Notes: generated by a model not told the origin, from the letters alone. Positions 1 to 9,096 are shown, numbered from the stretch's first letter. The stretch: 45,532 nucleotides of DNA from Burkholderiaceae bacterium (GCA_030654805.1 JAURWR010000128.1:1-45532), one strand, 5' to 3'. Numbers and translations are program-made.

Positions 1-337
1 TGACGGCCGGCACCAAGGCGCCGCCCACCGTCATCGCGGAGTACGGGTTGGATGCGACGCTGCCTGCGCCCGGTGCCGAATCGCGAGGCCACACGCCGGC
101 GGCCGCATCGCCCCAGTAGCCGGCCCGGCGCAGATCGCGGGCGATGAGGTCGGTGGCGGTGCGCAGGTCCTGCATCAGCCGGCTTTGCGCGATCAGTGTC
201 CGGCTCTCGCGAAGATGGACGACGAGCATGCTCAGCGCCGCGCCCACGATGAACAACCCGAGGGAGATGCCGATCAGCAATTCGACCAGCGACACACCGG
301 CCTGTCGGAGCGCGCGTGGATGGGCTGGCGCGCGCAT
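1..337 (-). CDS. pilW: PilW-like type IV pilus minor pilin, 3' end outside window
   Basis: Partial gene read on the minus strand from an ATG at 337 and still open at base 1, so about 112 N-terminal residues are visible. The N-terminus has a short basic leader followed by a prepilin peptidase site, G|VSLVELLIG, with Glu at +5 of the mature protein, then a hydrophobic helix. The stretch DLIARDLRRAGYWG is typical of PilW-type minor pilins. Such proteins are cleaved and methylated by PilD, sit in the inner membrane and prime pilus assembly. The start lies one base after the TGA of the pilE-like gene (TGACATG), so the two are translationally linked. The family call is confident; the exact minor pilin name is an inference. 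Confidence 0.85.
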   Translation of the reverse strand, partial: MRAPAHPRALRQAGVSLVELLIGISLGLFIVGAALSMLVVHLRESRTLIAQSRLMQDLRTATDLIARDLRRAGYWGDAAAGVWPRDSAPGAGSVASNPYSAMTVGGALVPAV

Positions 338-338
338 G

Positions 339-815
339 TCACAGGCTCCAGCACCGGCGGTTGGCCGACGATGCGTTGTCGGTCTCGTCTGTCGCGCCGG
401 AGGTGTAGACGACGTTCAAGCCGTCGACAGCCAACCGCAGGTGCCGGCACGGCGTGTCGCGCTGCTGACCACCGACGGCCGACGCGTGCACCGAAAAGCC
501 GGTGGCGGTGTGCTCCAGCATCTCGATCTCGTAGTGGCGGGCTGGCGAGGCGCTGTCCAGACCGAGCTGCAGCAAGCTGCCGTACGTCGGGTGGTCGGCC
601 CGGAAGCGCTCCTGCAGCACCTGCACCTTCATCAGCGCGACCAGTGCGTCGGACCGGCGTGTGGTCGCGAGCGTGCCGCTGAACGCGGGGTAGGCGACCG
701 ACGACAGGATGCCCACCACCGCGATACAGATCATCAATTCGATCAACGTGAAGCCGGTTGCGCGGCGCGGCTGGCGCCGCCGGGGGGAGTTCGAAGGCGA
801 GCAATGCATGGACAT
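339..815 (-). CDS. pilE: PilE-like type IV pilin
   Basis: A 158-residue prepilin. A basic leader of about 20 residues is followed by the cleavage motif TG|FTLIELM and a hydrophobic helix with the AYPAF ending typical of PilE proteins. The C-terminal part carries two cysteines (DTPCRHL and NRRCWSL) that could form the usual pilin disulfide loop. The protein would be processed by PilD and assembled as a major or minor pilin. An AGGAG ribosome binding site lies about 7 bases before the ATG at 815; a second in-frame ATG lies at 809. The gene is between fimT and pilW, where many Burkholderiales have pilV. The sequence fits PilE better than PilV, but the role as main or minor subunit cannot be told from sequence alone. 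Confidence 0.85.
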   Translation of the reverse strand: MSMHCSPSNSPRRRQPRRATGFTLIELMICIAVVGILSSVAYPAFSGTLATTRRSDALVALMKVQVLQERFRADHPTYGSLLQLGLDSASPARHYEIEMLEHTATGFSVHASAVGGQQRDTPCRHLRLAVDGLNVVYTSGATDETDNASSANRRCWSL

Positions 816-839
816 GGGTGGCTCCTGGGTGAGTCGAGA

Positions 840-1421
840 TCAGCAGACGCGGTAGCCCGGTAGCGCCGGGACGGGGCCGTCGGGCGAGCAGGTGCGCACG
901 CGCCCCAGCACATTGACGACGTGATGGATCGAACCGACTGCGGGCGACACCACGCGCAGCGTCCCGGTGGGCGTGCTGGTGCCGTGCAGCGGGTCGAAGA
1001 GGATCGACGACACGTTGGCCTGCACGCTCGCACCCGCCGATGCGGGGACGATGACGGTCTTGATCTGGGCGGCGTCCGCGACGCAGGTGGCCTCGATCGA
1101 CGCGGTGGTGCAGCTGCACTGGTTGCGCACACCGCTGTGCACGACGTAGCAGGTGCCCCAGACGGCGCTGTAGAAACTGAGACGCAGCGCTTCGTTGCGC
1201 AACACCGATTCGCTGCGCACGAACTGCACGTCGGTGGCCAGTTGTGACGCGAGACCGGCCAGCCGTTGCCGCTCGATCATCCCGTGGAAGCTCGGCGCCG
1301 CGCCGCAGGCCAGCGCGGCGAGGATCGCCAGCGTCACCGCCGCCTCGACCAGCGTGAAGCCGGGTTGCCGGTGCAGCCGTTGCGAGACCGTGTTCCGTGG
1401 TGTGTGTTGCAGCGAGTCCAT
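840..1421 (-). CDS. fimT: FimT/GspH-family pseudopilin
   Basis: A 193-residue protein starting at the ATG at 1421. The open frame extends further upstream, but the pilin leader (QPG|FTLVEAAVTLAIL) begins about 20 residues after this Met, the right leader length. The GspH/FimT-type body follows, including the LASQLATDVQFVRSESVLRNE helix region, a hallmark of the family. Cysteines at CYVV, QCSCTT and TCVAD could form disulfides in the periplasm. FimT proteins are minor type IV pilins, some with a DNA-binding role in uptake; that role is not shown here. It is the first gene of a minus-strand pilin cluster and has no obvious Shine-Dalgarno sequence. Confidence 0.88.
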   Translation of the reverse strand: MDSLQHTPRNTVSQRLHRQPGFTLVEAAVTLAILAALACGAAPSFHGMIERQRLAGLASQLATDVQFVRSESVLRNEALRLSFYSAVWGTCYVVHSGVRNQCSCTTASIEATCVADAAQIKTVIVPASAGASVQANVSSILFDPLHGTSTPTGTLRVVSPAVGSIHHVVNVLGRVRTCSPDGPVPALPGYRVC

Positions 1422-1690
1422 GGGGTCCACTGTAGGAACCACGCTGTCGCGGCGCGATCCCCGGGAGGTGGGTCGAACCGTTCGGAGAAGGGGGCCCACG
1501 GAAGGGGGTCTGCCGCGGGCCCCCCTGCGGACTGCTCTTGAAGTGACTGACAGACCGACGCGGTCGGCGCAATCGCTCGATACCGGCTTTCCGTCTGTTC
1601 GCTGGCGCACAGACCGCCGCGCTGAACCCTGGGAGAATGGTGTGCCTCAGCGGGCACACCGGCCGGCATCCCAACAGCGCAGCAAGCAGC
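1422..1690. other. Divergent intergenic region between pilin cluster and phytochrome cluster
   Basis: A 269-bp non-coding gap between divergent fimT and the first response regulator gene. It should hold the promoters for both directions. I see no FNR-type box, no clear sigma-70 hexamer pair and no strong Shine-Dalgarno sequence before the ATG at 1691. Imperfect GC-rich inverted repeats (GGGGGCCCAC and CGCGGGCCCCCC) lie around 1495-1525 and could fold. Confidence 0.5.
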
Positions 1691-2098
1691 ATGGATATCA
1701 CACGCGTCCTGATCGTCGATGACAACGACATGTTCATCGAGATGGCGACATTCATCCTGAACGCCGCAGCCTACGTGGTCGAGTCCGCATCTGACGTGAG
1801 ACAGGCGCTGTTGAAGCTGCCGGTGTTCTTGCCTCATCTGATCCTGATGGATGTGCAGATGCCCGTGATGGATGGCATCGAACTGACAAGGCAGTTGAAA
1901 GCGGATCCGGCAACCAGGCACATCGTGATCGTGGCGTTCACCGCGTTTGCACTCCAGGGAGATGCGAAGAAGCTGCAGGACCTCGGGTTCGATGGCTACA
2001 TCGGCAAGCCGCTGGACGTGATGACGCTGGCCGCCGAAGTCCGCTTCTGGCTAGAGGGTGCGGGCAGCGTGCGAGCCAACCGCTTTGTCTGGCCCTGA
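1691..2098 (+). CDS. Single-domain response regulator (CheY/DivK-like)
   Basis: A 135-residue stand-alone receiver domain. Visible features are the acidic pair in VLIVDDND, the phospho-acceptor Asp in LILMDVQMPVMDG, the conserved Ser/Thr-type position at VAFTAFA and the Lys in GYIGKPLD. It has no output domain, so it would act by protein-protein contact or as a phosphorelay intermediate. It opens the light-sensing cassette, 64 bp upstream of the phytochrome kinase on the same strand, which suggests that kinase or the downstream hybrid kinase as its partner. The start at 1691 was chosen because the receiver fold begins directly after it (MDITRVLIVDD); the upstream in-frame ATG at 1637 would add unrelated sequence. 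Confidence 0.9.
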   Translation: MDITRVLIVDDNDMFIEMATFILNAAAYVVESASDVRQALLKLPVFLPHLILMDVQMPVMDGIELTRQLKADPATRHIVIVAFTAFALQGDAKKLQDLGFDGYIGKPLDVMTLAAEVRFWLEGAGSVRANRFVWP

Positions 2099-2162
2099 GC
2101 GCGATGGCCCGAGTCGCCATGAGATCTCGGCGACGCGCGGTGGGCATGCCGAAGGGGCTCTC

Positions 2163-4541
2163 ATGACGAACGGCATGCAGCTGCCATTCCCTTACAGCAT
2201 CAAGCGACACGGCATATCGCTGTCGAACTGTGATGACGAACCCGTCCAGACCCCCGGGTGCATCCAGGCACACGGCATGCTGCTGGCGGTGCGCATCGAC
2301 GATCTGATCGTCACGCAGGTGAGCGACAACTGCGAACGCTGGACCGCCTTGCGCGTCGATCAGGTGCTGGGCAGCGCCTTGTCGCGGGTCGTCGGGTCCG
2401 CCTCGGCCGAGCGCATCGGGGAACTGGTACGCACCGAGGCGCTGGATCAAAACCCCTGCTATGCGCTGACTTCCAGCCTGCCCGGCCCGCCCGCCGATGC
2501 CGCGGTGATGGACATGACCATCCACACCGCCGATGGCGTGCTCCTCGTCGAACTGGAGCCCAGCGGGCGGACGCTTCCCGCCGTCGGGCAGGACGGCGAC
2601 TACTTCTCGACGGTCAGGAAGACGATCGGTCGCCTCAAGAGCACCCGCTCGCTGGCGGAGTTCTGCGAGGTCGTCGCCCGCGAGGCGCGCAGCATCACCG
2701 GCCTGGATCGGGCCATGGTCTACCACTTCCATGCCGACGACAGCGGCGAGGTGATGGCCGACGCCCGGCGCGACGACCTGCCGTCATGGCAAGGGTTGCG
2801 CTACCCGGCTTCAGACATCCCGAGGCCGGCCCGCGAGATCTTCAAGAAGATCGGCGTTCGACCGTTGCCCGACGCCCAGGGCGAACTGTGCGAGATGGTG
2901 CCGCTGCTCAACCCGGACACCCAGCGCCCATTGCAGATGACCCATTGCGCGCTGCGCGGCGCGTCGGTGATGTACACCGAGTACCTGCAGAACATGGGCG
3001 TGGCGGCCACGCTGACGATGCCGATCCTTCGCGATGGCGAGCTCTGGGGGCTGATCGCCTGCCATCACTACACGGCCAAGGCGCTTGCGTATCCGCTTCG
3101 ATCTGCGGCCGAGTTCCTGGCGCAGATCGCGTCGCTGGAAATCGCGCAGGCCGAGTTGCGCGAGCACCTGCAGTACCGGATCGATCTCGATGCGGTGCAT
3201 CTGTCTGTGCTGGCGCGGGCCGCCGGCGACGGCCAGCTGTCGATCATGAACACCGGTTCACCGAACTTGCTCGACGGCATCCACGCCGATGGGATCGCCA
3301 TCTTCCAGGAGGCGCGCTGGCACACGGCCGGCGTCGTCCCGGACGCGTCGCATCTGAATCCGCTGGCCGCGTGGCTGCGCCGGCGCATCGACGAGGCCCC
3401 GGACGCATCGCAGACTTTTGCCACCGACGCGCTGGGTGCGCTCCATCCGCCGGCTGCCGAACTTGCGGAGGTGGCCAGCGGGGTGCTGGCCACCGCGGTC
3501 TCGCGGCATCCCGACAGCCCGCTGATCCTGTGGTTTCGCGGCGAACAGCTGCAGACCTACAACTGGGCCGGCAACCCCGGCGAAAAGCCCACGGCCGTCG
3601 GGCCGCTCGGCCCGCGCCTCACGCCGCGGCGCAGCTTCGATCTCTGGCAGGAACTGGTGCGCGGTCGCTCGACGCCCTGGCGCCGGGTGGAGGTCGAAGC
3701 AGCCCAACGCTTGCGGCGCATGGTGATGGATCTGGTCGTCGTGCGCGCGGATCAGTTGGCGGTGGCCAACGCTGAGCTGGCCAGCAGCAACGCCGAGCTG
3801 GATGCCTTTGCCTATGTGGCCGGACACGATCTGAAGGAGCCGTTGAGAGGCATCAACAAGTACGCGCATCGCCTGCTGGAAGACACGAAGGCGGGACGGA
3901 TCCAGGATCCCGAACGGGTCGAGTGGCTGCTTCGAATGACCGTCCGCATGGACACGCTGCTCAATGCGCTGCTCCATTTTTCGAGGGTGGGCCGGCTGTC
4001 GCTGGACTGCGCCGACATCGACCTCGGCCCCGTCCTTGTCGAGGCGATGGACATGCTGGGTGCCCGCCTCGCCGAGAGCCGGGTCGAGGTGCGGGTGCCG
4101 CGGCCACTTCCGATGGCGCATTGCGATCGCATCCGCGTGCGCGAGGTCTTCGCCAACCTCATCTCGAACGCGACGAAGTACAACGACAAGCCGCATCCCT
4201 GGGTCGAGATCGGCTGCATCGGCGCGCAGGACGAAGCGCTCGCGTTGCAACGACCGGCGTCGACGCCCGCAGGCGCCAGGGGCGACACCCTGTTCTATGT
4301 GCGCGACAACGGCATCGGCATCGAGACGCGGCACAAGGACCGCATCTTCGCGATCTTCAAGCGCCTGCATTCGGCTGATGCCTTCGGCGGCGGCAGCGGC
4401 GCGGGCCTGACGATTGCCCGCAAGATGGTGCAGCAGCACGGCGGGCTGATCTGGTTCGATTCGCAGGTCGGCGAAGGCACGACCTTCTACTTCACGCTGC
4501 CCGACGCGGGATCCTCCAGAGAGGCTGCTCATGTCGCATGA
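2163..4541 (+). CDS. bphP: Bacteriophytochrome histidine kinase (PAS-GAF-PHY-HisKA-HATPase)
   Basis: A 792-residue red/far-red light sensor kinase. Cys23 in SNCDDEPVQTPGCIQAHG matches the biliverdin-binding Cys of bacteriophytochromes. The GAF domain has YPASDIP with the conserved Asp (Asp218) and LIACHHY near 297-303. The PHY domain has the tongue motifs WAGNPGEKP and PRRSF. The kinase part has the H-box AGHDLKEPLR (His555), an N-box with SNATKYND, and DNGIGIE plus GSGAGLTIA ATP-binding loops. One deviation stands out: the conserved His in the usual S-P-x-H-x-x-YL-x-NMG motif is Tyr271 here (SVMYTEYLQNMG). An AAGGGG ribosome binding site precedes the ATG at 2163. The gene overlaps the next by 11 bp, and heme oxygenase four genes on supplies the chromophore. 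Confidence 0.95.
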   Translation: MTNGMQLPFPYSIKRHGISLSNCDDEPVQTPGCIQAHGMLLAVRIDDLIVTQVSDNCERWTALRVDQVLGSALSRVVGSASAERIGELVRTEALDQNPCYALTSSLPGPPADAAVMDMTIHTADGVLLVELEPSGRTLPAVGQDGDYFSTVRKTIGRLKSTRSLAEFCEVVAREARSITGLDRAMVYHFHADDSGEVMADARRDDLPSWQGLRYPASDIPRPAREIFKKIGVRPLPDAQGELCEMVPLLNPDTQRPLQMTHCALRGASVMYTEYLQNMGVAATLTMPILRDGELWGLIACHHYTAKALAYPLRSAAEFLAQIASLEIAQAELREHLQYRIDLDAVHLSVLARAAGDGQLSIMNTGSPNLLDGIHADGIAIFQEARWHTAGVVPDASHLNPLAAWLRRRIDEAPDASQTFATDALGALHPPAAELAEVASGVLATAVSRHPDSPLILWFRGEQLQTYNWAGNPGEKPTAVGPLGPRLTPRRSFDLWQELVRGRSTPWRRVEVEAAQRLRRMVMDLVVVRADQLAVANAELASSNAELDAFAYVAGHDLKEPLRGINKYAHRLLEDTKAGRIQDPERVEWLLRMTVRMDTLLNALLHFSRVGRLSLDCADIDLGPVLVEAMDMLGARLAESRVEVRVPRPLPMAHCDRIRVREVFANLISNATKYNDKPHPWVEIGCIGAQDEALALQRPASTPAGARGDTLFYVRDNGIGIETRHKDRIFAIFKRLHSADAFGGGSGAGLTIARKMVQQHGGLIWFDSQVGEGTTFYFTLPDAGSSREAAHVA

Positions 4542-4980
4542 CCGAATGGAAGGCGACAGTCGCCCCGTGCTGGTGGTCGAGGACTCCGACGACGACTTCG
4601 ACACCGTGGTCGAAGCGGCCACACGCGCCCGGGTCTGCAATCGGCTGATTCGTGCCGCAGACGCCGAAATGGCTCGAAGCCTGCTCGCACGCGAGGCAGC
4701 CGGCTCGTTCTCGTTCATGTTGCTGGACTACAACCTGCCGGGCCTGGACGGGCTGGCCTTTCTTGAAATCGTGCGCCGCGACCCGGTGCTCGCTGTGCTG
4801 CCGGCTGTCATCTACACCACCAGCGTCAATCCGCTGGATCGCGACGCCTTCTTGCGGGCTGGTGCGAACGCGTTCCATCTCAAGAGCGTCCAGCACGCCG
4901 ACAGTCTGCGGACGCTGGAGTCGATCTTCGATCATTGGCTGACACGTGCTGCACCTGCTCCGGGCGGGCCTCGTGCATGA
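4531..4980 (+). CDS. Response regulator, phytochrome-associated (Rcp1-like)
   Basis: A 149-residue single receiver domain. It shows the acidic pocket in LVVEDSDDDFD, the phospho-acceptor in LLDYNLPGLDG, the Thr pair in VIYTTS and the Lys in AFHLKS. The NPLDRDAFLRAGANAFHLK pattern is characteristic of the small regulators that partner with phytochrome kinases. It has no DNA-binding domain, so output goes through another protein, possibly the hybrid kinase translated next. The gene starts inside the end of bphP (11-bp overlap) with a GAGAGG ribosome binding site, and its TGA overlaps the ATG of the next gene, so translation of the three is coupled. Assignment as the cognate partner of the phytochrome rests on that coupling and on family knowledge. 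Confidence 0.92.
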   Translation: MSHDRMEGDSRPVLVVEDSDDDFDTVVEAATRARVCNRLIRAADAEMARSLLAREAAGSFSFMLLDYNLPGLDGLAFLEIVRRDPVLAVLPAVIYTTSVNPLDRDAFLRAGANAFHLKSVQHADSLRTLESIFDHWLTRAAPAPGGPRA

Positions 4981-6371
4981 ACCACCAGACCCAGGAGCCG
5001 ATGCGGGTGCTGATCGTCGATGACAACCCGCTCGACCGGGCCGACGCCAAGGCGGCGTTGATCCGAGGATCAGGGCGTGTGTACCAGTTCAGTGAAGCCG
5101 CTTCGGCGGAAGAGGCGCTGCATCTGTGTTCCCAATGGCCACTTCCGCACTGCATCGTTCTCGACCTCGGCTTGCCTGATTCCGACGATTTCGACGTGCT
5201 GATCCGGCTGCCACGCGATGAAGACAATCTGCTGCGCATTCCTGTGGTGGTGCTGACGGCCTCCGTGGAAATCGGCCTCAGCCAGGCCGCCCTGCGCGCT
5301 GGCGCGCAGGACTATGTCGGCAAGGCCTGGCTGCTGCCCGAGACCTTGACCCAGGCGGTCGAAAATGCGATCGAACGACTTCGCATGACGCGCTCGCTCG
5401 AAGCGCAACGCCGCCTGGCCGACACCGCGCGACAACAGGCGCTGCAACTCGAGGCCGAGAACCGCCAGATCCAGGAAGCCACCCGACTCAAGAGCCAGTT
5501 CCTGGCCAACATGTCGCATGAACTGCGCACGCCGCTGGCCGCAGTCATCGGTTTCTCCGACCTGCTGCTGACGGGGCAGGTGCCGCCCGATTCGCCGAAG
5601 CACCGCCTGTTTCTGGGCCACATCGGCACCAGCGGGCGCCACCTCCTGCGCCTTGTCAACGACGTGCTGGATCTGTCCAAGGTCGAATCCGGCAAGTTCG
5701 AGTTCTTCCCGGAGCCGTTCGATCTGGCTGACCTTGTCAAGGGAATCAATGACGTTCTGGCCACGGAGTTCCAGCTCAAGCAACTTCGGGTGGCGACCGA
5801 CATCGAGTCGACCTTGGGCGCCCTCGTGCTCGACCCTTTGCGGCTCAGACAGGTGCTCTACAACTACCTGTCCAACGCGATCAAGTTCACGCCCGCGGGC
5901 GGCCTGATCACCGTGCGGGCGCATGCCCTGGGTGCGCGCCACTTCCGGCTGGAAGTCGAGGACACCGGCGTCGGCATCGCGGTGCCGGACATGGCACGCC
6001 TGTTCACCGCGTATCAGCAACTCGACGCTGGGTCCACCAAGCGACATCAGGGGACCGGGCTCGGGCTGGCGCTCACGCGCCGCCTGGTCATGGCACAGGG
6101 CGGCAGTGTGGGAGTCCGCAGCACGCCTGGCAGGGGCAGCGTGTTCCACCTGGTTCTCAACCAGATCCACGGAGCCGACGCCGCGCGCGAGTCGGGAGAC
6201 GAGGAACGTCTTGCCGCGTCGATGGACGCTCGTCTGCTGGTGATGCACGACGGGCATGGCAACCTGACCCATCGTGCCGGCCATGGCGGGTTGCCGGCGG
6301 CAGGCCGCTCGTCCTTTCCGAACCTCGACGGCGAGGCGAACAAGCAGTGCGCTGACCAAAAGGGAACGTGA
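4977..6371 (+). CDS. Receiver-histidine kinase hybrid (REC-HisKA-HATPase)
   Basis: A 464-residue soluble protein with an N-terminal receiver (RVLIVDDNPLDR; phospho-acceptor in IVLDLGLPDSDD; Lys in DYVGKAW) over residues about 8-130. A coiled-coil linker follows at about 135-175 (the LEAQRRLADTARQQALQLEAE region). Then comes a HisKA domain with HELRTPLAAVIGFSDLL and an HATPase domain with NYLSNAIKFTP, VEDTGVGIAV and GTGLGLALT. No membrane segment is present. The order receiver-then-kinase suggests that phosphorylation of the receiver controls kinase activity, linking it to the phytochrome kinase upstream. The start at 4977 overlaps the preceding stop (ATGA) and puts the receiver directly at the N-terminus; an in-frame start further upstream would only add a Cys-rich tail without a match. 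Confidence 0.93.
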   Translation: MNHQTQEPMRVLIVDDNPLDRADAKAALIRGSGRVYQFSEAASAEEALHLCSQWPLPHCIVLDLGLPDSDDFDVLIRLPRDEDNLLRIPVVVLTASVEIGLSQAALRAGAQDYVGKAWLLPETLTQAVENAIERLRMTRSLEAQRRLADTARQQALQLEAENRQIQEATRLKSQFLANMSHELRTPLAAVIGFSDLLLTGQVPPDSPKHRLFLGHIGTSGRHLLRLVNDVLDLSKVESGKFEFFPEPFDLADLVKGINDVLATEFQLKQLRVATDIESTLGALVLDPLRLRQVLYNYLSNAIKFTPAGGLITVRAHALGARHFRLEVEDTGVGIAVPDMARLFTAYQQLDAGSTKRHQGTGLGLALTRRLVMAQGGSVGVRSTPGRGSVFHLVLNQIHGADAARESGDEERLAASMDARLLVMHDGHGNLTHRAGHGGLPAAGRSSFPNLDGEANKQCADQKGT

Positions 6372-6393
6372 ACACGAAACCGGCGAGGGGACC

Positions 6394-7089
6394 ATGCCTG
6401 TCCAGGAGCGCCGCTTGAACATCGGCCTTGCAGAACTGCTGAAGACCGAAACACGCGCGTTGCACAGCGTCGCGGAGCGCAGCGTGTTCCTGGCCGAACT
6501 GCTGAGCGGGCGAATGGATCGGCCGGCGTACTGCGCATTCCTGCGAAACCTGCATGCGATCTACACCGTACTGGAGCAGTCGCTCGAGCGGCATGCGCAG
6601 CATCCGATGATCGCCCCGATCTTTCTCCCTGCGCTGTGGCGCACCTGCGCACTCGAGCACGACCTGCGCGCCCTGCACGGAGCAGCCTGGGCTGACGAGC
6701 TGGCGCTGCAGCCCTCGGCGGCGACCTATGTCGGCAGGCTGCGCGATCTCGATGCGGAGCAGCCCGTGCTGCTGGTGGCGCATGCGTACGTGCGATACCT
6801 CGGTGACCTGAGCGGTGGCCAGATGATGCGCAGAGTCGTCGCGACCAGCACGGCGCAGGACGGGGCGGTCGCGTTCTACGATTTCGGCGACGGGCTCGCC
6901 ACCCAGGCGCTGACGCTGGCATTTCGACACGGGCTCGGCGCGATGCCGATGGATCAGTCACGTGCCAGCGCATTGGCGGCAGAGGCCAGGCTGGCCTTCG
7001 ACCTGCATCAGCGTCTCTTCGGCGAACTGGCGGCGGCTTGCGGACTCACCGCGCGAGTCCGGGCGCGACCGATGGGAGGCGAGGGCTGA
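6394..7089 (+). CDS. bphO: Heme oxygenase, biliverdin-producing
   Basis: A 231-residue heme oxygenase of usual bacterial length. It opens heme to biliverdin, iron and CO, giving the chromophore for the phytochrome encoded upstream. The proximal heme ligand is expected at His24 in TRALHSVAE. The distal helix motif YVRYLGDLSGGQ is intact, with the Gly pair that lets oxygen bind. Other family blocks are AYCAFLRNLHAIYTVLE and a C-terminal AFDLHQRLFGEL. A GCGAGGGG ribosome binding site lies just before the ATG at 6394, 22 bp after the hybrid kinase stop, so it is probably the last gene of the light-sensing operon. A downstream convergent nrdR ends at 7189. Confidence 0.93.
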   Translation: MPVQERRLNIGLAELLKTETRALHSVAERSVFLAELLSGRMDRPAYCAFLRNLHAIYTVLEQSLERHAQHPMIAPIFLPALWRTCALEHDLRALHGAAWADELALQPSAATYVGRLRDLDAEQPVLLVAHAYVRYLGDLSGGQMMRRVVATSTAQDGAVAFYDFGDGLATQALTLAFRHGLGAMPMDQSRASALAAEARLAFDLHQRLFGELAAACGLTARVRARPMGGEG

Positions 7090-7188
7090 TGACTGCGCGG
7101 ACCCCGGATCGACGATGCGAGGGCCCGGTCGAGGAAGCCGGCCGAGTGCTGCTGAGCCCGGTGGGCCCGGTTCAACAACGGGCGACGC

Positions 7189-7632
7189 TCAGATGTCGCG
7201 GATCAGCTGCCGGAATTCGTCGACGTCCTCGAAGCTGCGGTACACCGAGGCGAAGCGCACGTAGGCGACCTTGTCGATTCGCTTGAGTTCGCGCATGACC
7301 AGTTCGCCCAGGCGTGTCGAAGGCACTTCTTTCGCGCCGCTGTTGAGCAGCTTCTCCTGGATCCGCTCGATGGCCGCGTCGATCTGCTCGACGCTGACGG
7401 GTCGCTTGCGCAGCGCCAGCGACATCGACGCACGCACCTTGGCCATGTCGAATTCGGCCCGCGTGCCGTCTTTCTTGACGACGGCCGGCAGCGCGATTTC
7501 GGCGCGTTCGTAGGTGGTGAATCGCTTGTCGCAGCTGTGGCAGCGCCGACGACGGCGCACCACATCGCCTTCGTCGGATTCACGCGTCTCGACCACCTGC
7601 GTGTCGACGTGGCTGCAATAGGGACAGCGCAT
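7189..7632 (-). CDS. nrdR: Transcriptional repressor NrdR
   Basis: A 147-residue protein of typical NrdR length. It has an N-terminal zinc ribbon (CPYC at 3-6 and CHSC at about 31-34) and an ATP-cone domain at about 46-136 ([19 protein letters not shown]). NrdR binds ATP/dATP and represses ribonucleotide reductase genes through NrdR boxes. It lies downstream of glyA on the same strand, the usual glyA-nrdR order of betaproteobacteria. No reductase gene is in the window. The start is ATG at 7632. Confidence 0.97.
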   Translation of the reverse strand: MRCPYCSHVDTQVVETRESDEGDVVRRRRRCHSCDKRFTTYERAEIALPAVVKKDGTRAEFDMAKVRASMSLALRKRPVSVEQIDAAIERIQEKLLNSGAKEVPSTRLGELVMRELKRIDKVAYVRFASVYRSFEDVDEFRQLIRDI

Positions 7633-7721
7633 GGAAGGTGGCCCGCAGATGTCGTCGGATCAGTGGCGGATCGAGGGCGCGCAGCGGGCCGACATCGGTC
7701 GGTTCGTTGTCGTCGGCGGGC

Positions 7722-8972
7722 TCAGCGGTACACCGGGAAATCGCGCGTCAGTGCCGCGACCTTGCTGCGCACCGTCGCCAGATTCGCTTCATCGTGCGGC
7801 TGGTCCAGCACGTCGGCGATCAGGTGCGCGGTGAGGCGGGTCTGCTCTTCCTTGAACCCGCGCGTGGTCAGCGCCGGCGTGCCCAGGCGGATGCCGCTGG
7901 TGACCATCGGCTTCTGCGGATCGTTCGGGATGCCGTTCTTGTTGCAGGTCATGTGCGCCAAGCCGAGCACCGCTTCGGCTTCCTTGCCGGTGAGATTCTT
8001 CGGACGCAGGTCGACCAGCATCACGTGGCTCTCGGTGCGTCCGCTGACGATGCGCAAGCCACGCGAGATCAGTGTCTCGGCGAGCACCCGGGCGTTGGTC
8101 ACGACCTGCTGCTGGTAGACCTTGAACTCCGGTGTCAGTGCTTCCTTGAAGGCGACCGCCTTGCCGGCAATGACGTGCATCAGCGGGCCGCCCTGCAGGC
8201 CGGGGAACACCGCGCTGTTGATCTTCTTCGCGATGTCCTCGTGGTTGGTCAGCACGATGCCCCCGCGCGGGCCGCGCAGGCTCTTGTGGGTGGTCGAGGT
8301 CACCACGTCGGCATGCGGCAGCGGGTTCGGGTAGACGCCGGCCGCGATCAGACCGGCGTAATGCGCCATGTCGACCATGAAGTGCGCGCCGATGGCCTTG
8401 GCCACCTTGGCGAAGCGCTCGAAGTCGATGCGCAGCGCGTAGGCCGACGCGCCGGCGATGATCAGCTTCGGCCTGTGCTCGTGCGCCAGCCGCTCCATCG
8501 CGTCGTAGTCGATCTCTTCGTTGGCGTCCAGACCGTAGCTGACGACCTTGAACCACTTGCCGCTCAGGTTCAGCGGCATGCCGTGGGTCAGGTGACCGCC
8601 TTCGGCCAGGCTCATGCCCATGATGGTGTCGCCCGGCTGCAGCAGCGCGAAGAACACGGCCTGGTTGGCCTGTGAACCGGAATTGGGCTGCACGTTGGCG
8701 TAGCCCGCGCCGAACAGCGCCTTGAGCCGGTCGATGGCGAGCTGCTCGGCCATGTCGACGAATTCGCAACCGCCGTAATAGCGCTTGCCGGGATAGCCCT
8801 CGGCGTACTTGTTGGTCAGCTGGCTGCCTTGCGCCTGCATCACGGCCGGCGAGGTGTAGTTTTCCGAGGCGATCAGCTCGATGTGGTCTTCCTGGCGCTG
8901 GTTCTCGCTCTGGATGACCGACCACAGTTCGGGGTCGATGTGGGCGAGGGTGGATTGGGCGCGGTCAAACAT
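7722..8972 (-). CDS. glyA: Serine hydroxymethyltransferase
   Basis: A full-length 416-residue cytoplasmic PLP enzyme that interconverts serine plus tetrahydrofolate with glycine plus 5,10-methylene-tetrahydrofolate. Key motifs are [10 protein letters not shown] near residue 32, [11 protein letters not shown] near 93, [14 protein letters not shown] near 204 and [12 protein letters not shown] with the PLP-binding Lys230. An AGAGGA ribosome binding site lies before the ATG at 8972. nrdR follows 89 bp downstream on the same strand. I see no riboswitch fold in the 124-bp upstream region. Confidence 0.98.
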   Translation of the reverse strand: MFDRAQSTLAHIDPELWSVIQSENQRQEDHIELIASENYTSPAVMQAQGSQLTNKYAEGYPGKRYYGGCEFVDMAEQLAIDRLKALFGAGYANVQPNSGSQANQAVFFALLQPGDTIMGMSLAEGGHLTHGMPLNLSGKWFKVVSYGLDANEEIDYDAMERLAHEHRPKLIIAGASAYALRIDFERFAKVAKAIGAHFMVDMAHYAGLIAAGVYPNPLPHADVVTSTTHKSLRGPRGGIVLTNHEDIAKKINSAVFPGLQGGPLMHVIAGKAVAFKEALTPEFKVYQQQVVTNARVLAETLISRGLRIVSGRTESHVMLVDLRPKNLTGKEAEAVLGLAHMTCNKNGIPNDPQKPMVTSGIRLGTPALTTRGFKEEQTRLTAHLIADVLDQPHDEANLATVRSKVAALTRDFPVYR

Positions 8973-9096
8973 GGCAACGATCCTCTACAACGGGAACACG
9001 GGGGTCAAGACGCGACGCAAAGTCGAATGACCTGCGGCATGAGGTGGGCCGGCGAACCGCTCGTCCGGTCTGGCCGACAGCCGGATTTTCCGCGTT

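Noticed and set aside
274-1755. A minus-strand open frame of 493 codons across fimT and pilE
   Set aside because: It overlaps two genes with clear prepilin motifs in another frame and its product is Arg/Ala/Pro-rich without any domain.
8973-9096. Glycine or tetrahydrofolate riboswitch before glyA
   Set aside because: Only 124 bp, no recognisable conserved riboswitch core.
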